From NCBI GenBank assembly GCA_027065215.1, contig JAMOOT010000242.1:1-8042 (forward strand): a stretch of 8,042 nt of DNA, written 5' to 3'. Source of the DNA: Candidatus Omnitrophota bacterium (GTDB lineage: Bacteria > Omnitrophota > Gorgyraeia > S143-82). Each line of letters starts with the position of its first letter. The first letter of the stretch is position 1. Shown here piece by piece: positions 6,135-8,042 of this stretch. The notes beneath the pieces are model-generated. The model was not told where the DNA came from, did no database searches, and saw only the letters and a program-made list of their open reading frames with translations. A program made the translations under genes and the position numbers.

Positions 6135-6159
6135 TATTTTGATCACATCAGTGTATTAT

Positions 6160-6197
6160 AAATCTGGCCTGGGAGATCTTTCCCGGGTCAGATTTTT
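6160..6197 (+). terminator. Rho-independent terminator after the secreted-protein gene
   Basis: The left arm 6160-6174 pairs with 6181-6195 over 15 bp with two G-U pairs and a 6-nt loop. The right arm ends in a run of five T (6193-6197). It begins 25 bp after the stop codon. Confidence 0.88.
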
Positions 6198-6476
6198 ATA
6201 TTTAATAGGCCTTTCCTGTTAGACATCTTGTATTCTAATATGTCTATTTTCAGATATGTTTTTAGGTTTAGATTTGATAAAATAAAATAGGGTAAAGGGA
6301 AGAAGAAAATTTTTACTAAGTAAGTTTATCCCAGGCAGTCCACTCTGGGTTGGTTACAAAAACTTGAGTTTCTTTGATTCAAGAAAGGGGTTTGTTGGTT
6401 TTGAAGGGAGTTGGTTTGTTTTTTTGAATAAAAAGGCGGATTGGTTGTTGGAGAATAGATTTGATAAGGAGGGCAG
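6198..6476 (+). other. Intergenic region and leader before the MscS gene
   Basis: No gene is visible. An inverted repeat TAGACAT (6220-6226) / ATGTCTA (6240-6246) with a 13-nt loop is followed by TTTT and could be an operator or weak terminator. AT-rich sequence around 6271-6288 includes TAAAAT boxes usable as a -10, but no convincing -35 is in register, so the promoter stays unplaced. CCCAG (6330-6334) pairs with CTGGG (6345-6349). The G/T-rich tail contains TTGGTT four times (6350, 6395, 6411, 6441). Confidence 0.5.
6467..6472 (+). promoter_or_regulatory. Ribosome binding site of the MscS gene (short spacing)
   Basis: AGGAGG lies 4 nt before GTG 6477, which is short, and 13 nt before an in-frame TTG at 6486, which is long. 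GTG is preferred, but the start could shift by three codons. Confidence 0.6.
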
Positions 6477-7313
6477 GTGCATACATTGTATCGTCTGATA
6501 GTTGTTTTTTTATGTCTTTGGGCGATATCTCATGTCTTGGTTTGGATAGTGAACCGCACGATTAAGGATCTTCGCCGAAGGCATATCCTACGTAAGACTA
6601 TTGTTTATACTGCCCTTGTATTTTTCCTTCTTTCAGCGGGCAGGATGGTGCTTCATCGTTTGAATATCTCTTTAGTATTGGGGATTACCAGTGCAGGTGT
6701 TGCCCTTGCCTTACAAGAAGCAGTTTTGTGCGTTGCGGGTTGGTTGTTTATCTTGATAAAGAAGCCATTTGATTTAGGAGATAGGATAGAGATTAATGGA
6801 ATAAAGGGGGATGTGATTGATATTCGGACTTTTCAAACTACACTTTTAGAAGTAGGAAATTGGGTCCAGGGAGAGCAGAGCACTGGTAGGATTGTACATA
6901 TCCCCAATAGTTATGTGTTTAAACATCATTGTTATAACTATACGAGAGGGTTTGAGTTTATTTGGAATGAATTGTCGGTAATAGTTACTTTTGATTCAGA
7001 TTGGAACAAAGCAAAGGAGATCTTGTTAGAGTTGGGCAATAGATGGGCCCAGGATAGGGAGTCTATCGTGGCTGAGAAGGTTAGGCGTATGGCGGATAAT
7101 TATATGATTCATTTTAATAAGTTTACTCCAATTGTCTATACCTCTATCGTTGATAGTGGCGTAAAATTAACCTTGCGGTATATGATTGAAACCAAGCAAA
7201 GGCGTTCTACTTCGAGTAAGATATTTGAGGAATTTTTGAGCCGGATTGAGACAGAACCGAAAATTAATTTGGCTTATACCACTTATACAGTACATTTAAA
7301 TACGGATAAATGA
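6477..7313 (+). CDS. MscS-family mechanosensitive ion channel
   Basis: This 278-residue inner-membrane protein is close in size to the minimal E. coli MscS (286). It would form a heptameric channel that opens under membrane tension and releases solutes on hypo-osmotic shock. Three hydrophobic segments are visible at about 4-26, 42-62 and 66-94. The third is the Gly/Ala-rich pore helix LGITSAGVALALQEAV. It leads into the family signature KKPFDLGDRIEINGIKGDVIDI (95-116), where MscS has a PF..GD.I...G..G.V..I pattern. IPNS follows in the beta domain, and the rest fits the cytoplasmic cage. An insert-like stretch GNWVQGEQSTGR precedes IPNS; MscS itself is shorter there. The stop overlaps the next start in TGATG, so channel and glycosyltransferase are translationally coupled. 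The paralogue type is not certain, so no gene symbol is given. Confidence 0.9.
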   Translation: MHTLYRLIVVFLCLWAISHVLVWIVNRTIKDLRRRHILRKTIVYTALVFFLLSAGRMVLHRLNISLVLGITSAGVALALQEAVLCVAGWLFILIKKPFDLGDRIEINGIKGDVIDIRTFQTTLLEVGNWVQGEQSTGRIVHIPNSYVFKHHCYNYTRGFEFIWNELSVIVTFDSDWNKAKEILLELGNRWAQDRESIVAEKVRRMADNYMIHFNKFTPIVYTSIVDSGVKLTLRYMIETKQRRSTSSKIFEEFLSRIETEPKINLAYTTYTVHLNTDK

Positions 7314-8042
7314 TGAAACGAATACTTATTCTTTACATTTCCAATGTTTCAGGGCATCGGAGTGCAGCAAATGCGATAGAGAAAGCGATCCGTATGTTGT
7401 CTCCAACTGCGCCGATTTTGAGTATGAATTTTTTCCAATACGTTGCTCCTGTGACGGAAAAGATAGTCAATGCAATGTATATGGAGGTGGTTAAACGCGC
7501 TCCAATTGTGTGGCAAGTAATGTACGATAATCCCAGGGTTGTTAGATCCACCTCACGGGCTCGAAAGTTTGTCTATGCCCAGATAAGAAAGAAAGTGGAT
7601 GCCCTTATATCTTCTTTTTCTCCGGATGTGGTTATTACTACACAGGCTTTCCCGTGCGAGATAGTATCTCGCTATAAACAAGAGACAGGTAATCGATTTA
7701 AGGTCTTTGGAGTCCTTACTGATTATGTGCCTCATTCGTTTTGGGTATCGGAGGCAGTAGATTATTACATAGTTCCGTCAGATGAGGTTAAGGATAAATT
7801 GGTCTCAAAAGGGGTGAATGAGGATAAAGTGCATGCCTTTGGCATACCTATTGATCCAGATTTTTGTTTCTCTAAAGACCCTGATCAAATTCGAGCAAGT
7901 TTAGGTATTCAGAATGGTAGTCCTTTGGTTTTGCTAATGAGGGGAGGATTAGGATTGGGGCCTCTCAAAGAAAGAATAAAGACATTGGATAAACTAAAAG
8001 ATGATTTTCAAATAATGGTTATTTGTGGAAGTAATAAGAAAT
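7313..8042 (+). CDS. Glycolipid glycosyltransferase, MGDG synthase/UgtP-like (GT28), 3' partial
   Basis: The ATG at 7313 shares its A with the TGA of the MscS gene, and the frame stays open for 243 codons to the window edge. The N-terminal part fits the MGDG-synthase domain of GT28 enzymes, which transfer a sugar from UDP-sugar to diacylglycerol at the inner face of the membrane. It has the first strand RILILYIS, the acceptor-side motif SGHRSAANAI (the family's GH..AA pattern), SFSPDVVITT, GVLTDYVPHSFW, VDYYIVPSDEVKDKLVSKGV and FGIPIDPDF. The second domain begins with LLMRGGLGLGP, where relatives have a GGGLG loop near the nucleotide sugar. The UDP-binding C-terminal half lies outside the window. 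Sugar donor and lipid acceptor cannot be told from this part. No strong Shine-Dalgarno precedes it; translation probably depends on re-initiation after the channel gene. Confidence 0.88.
   Translation, partial: MKRILILYISNVSGHRSAANAIEKAIRMLSPTAPILSMNFFQYVAPVTEKIVNAMYMEVVKRAPIVWQVMYDNPRVVRSTSRARKFVYAQIRKKVDALISSFSPDVVITTQAFPCEIVSRYKQETGNRFKVFGVLTDYVPHSFWVSEAVDYYIVPSDEVKDKLVSKGVNEDKVHAFGIPIDPDFCFSKDPDQIRASLGIQNGSPLVLLMRGGLGLGPLKERIKTLDKLKDDFQIMVICGSNKK

Noticed and set aside
6040..6222. Plus-strand open frame of 60 codons
   Set aside because: It overlaps the end of the secreted-protein gene and runs through its terminator hairpin.
7333..7735. Minus-strand open frames 7333-7551 and 7553-7735
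   Set aside because: They are antisense to the glycosyltransferase gene, whose plus-strand frame is open from 7313 to the window end with clear family motifs.
1..8042. CRISPR arrays, insertion sequences, tRNA or rRNA genes, phage or defence genes
   Set aside because: No spaced direct repeats, transposase, cloverleaf or other such signal was seen. The gene content is housekeeping and envelope-related.

Overview
The window reads as an ordinary chromosomal stretch of a diderm (outer-membrane) bacterium. All supported genes are on the + strand. The sequence is moderately AT-rich by eye, and Shine-Dalgarno sites are strong AGGAGG types. The best taxonomic clues are a heptose kinase of lipopolysaccharide core synthesis, a GatCA pair (indirect Gln/Asn-tRNA synthesis) and a stand-alone FMN glutamate synthase-like protein with an N-terminal cysteine cluster. 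That mix suggests an anaerobic, probably uncultured lineage. No phylum can be fixed from the sequence alone.

Layout. (1) 1-3234 is a tight gene run: the 3' part of a D-glycero-beta-D-manno-heptose-7-phosphate kinase, a signal-peptide-bearing DJ-1/PfpI protein overlapping it by ATGA, then gatC and gatA 3 bp apart. (2) 3235-3356 is a gap with a possible weak terminator and promoter. (3) 3357-4997 encodes a 546-residue glutamate synthase FMN-domain protein, closed by a perfect 15-bp terminator hairpin (5035-5068). (4) 5069-5504 holds two AT-rich inverted repeats, a good sigma-70 promoter (TTGACA-16-TATACT) and a leader of about 310 nt with several hairpins. One pair of these is mutually exclusive. 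(5) 5505-6134 encodes a secreted, probably beta-rich 209-residue protein that I cannot name, followed by a second terminator (6160-6197). (6) 6198-6476 is non-coding and G/T-rich at its 3' end. (7) 6477-7313 encodes a compact MscS-type channel. It is coupled through TGATG to (8) a glycolipid glycosyltransferase of the MGDG synthase/UgtP type that runs off the window end.

Together the genes serve the cell envelope (LPS heptose, an exported DJ-1 protein, a secreted protein, a mechanosensitive channel, glycolipid synthesis) and glutamine/glutamate-linked metabolism (GatCA, the glutamate synthase-like protein). The least explained element is the long structured leader before the secreted protein. 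It stays open in frame with that gene for 94 codons, so its role (regulatory RNA, leader peptide or N-terminal extension) is unsettled.
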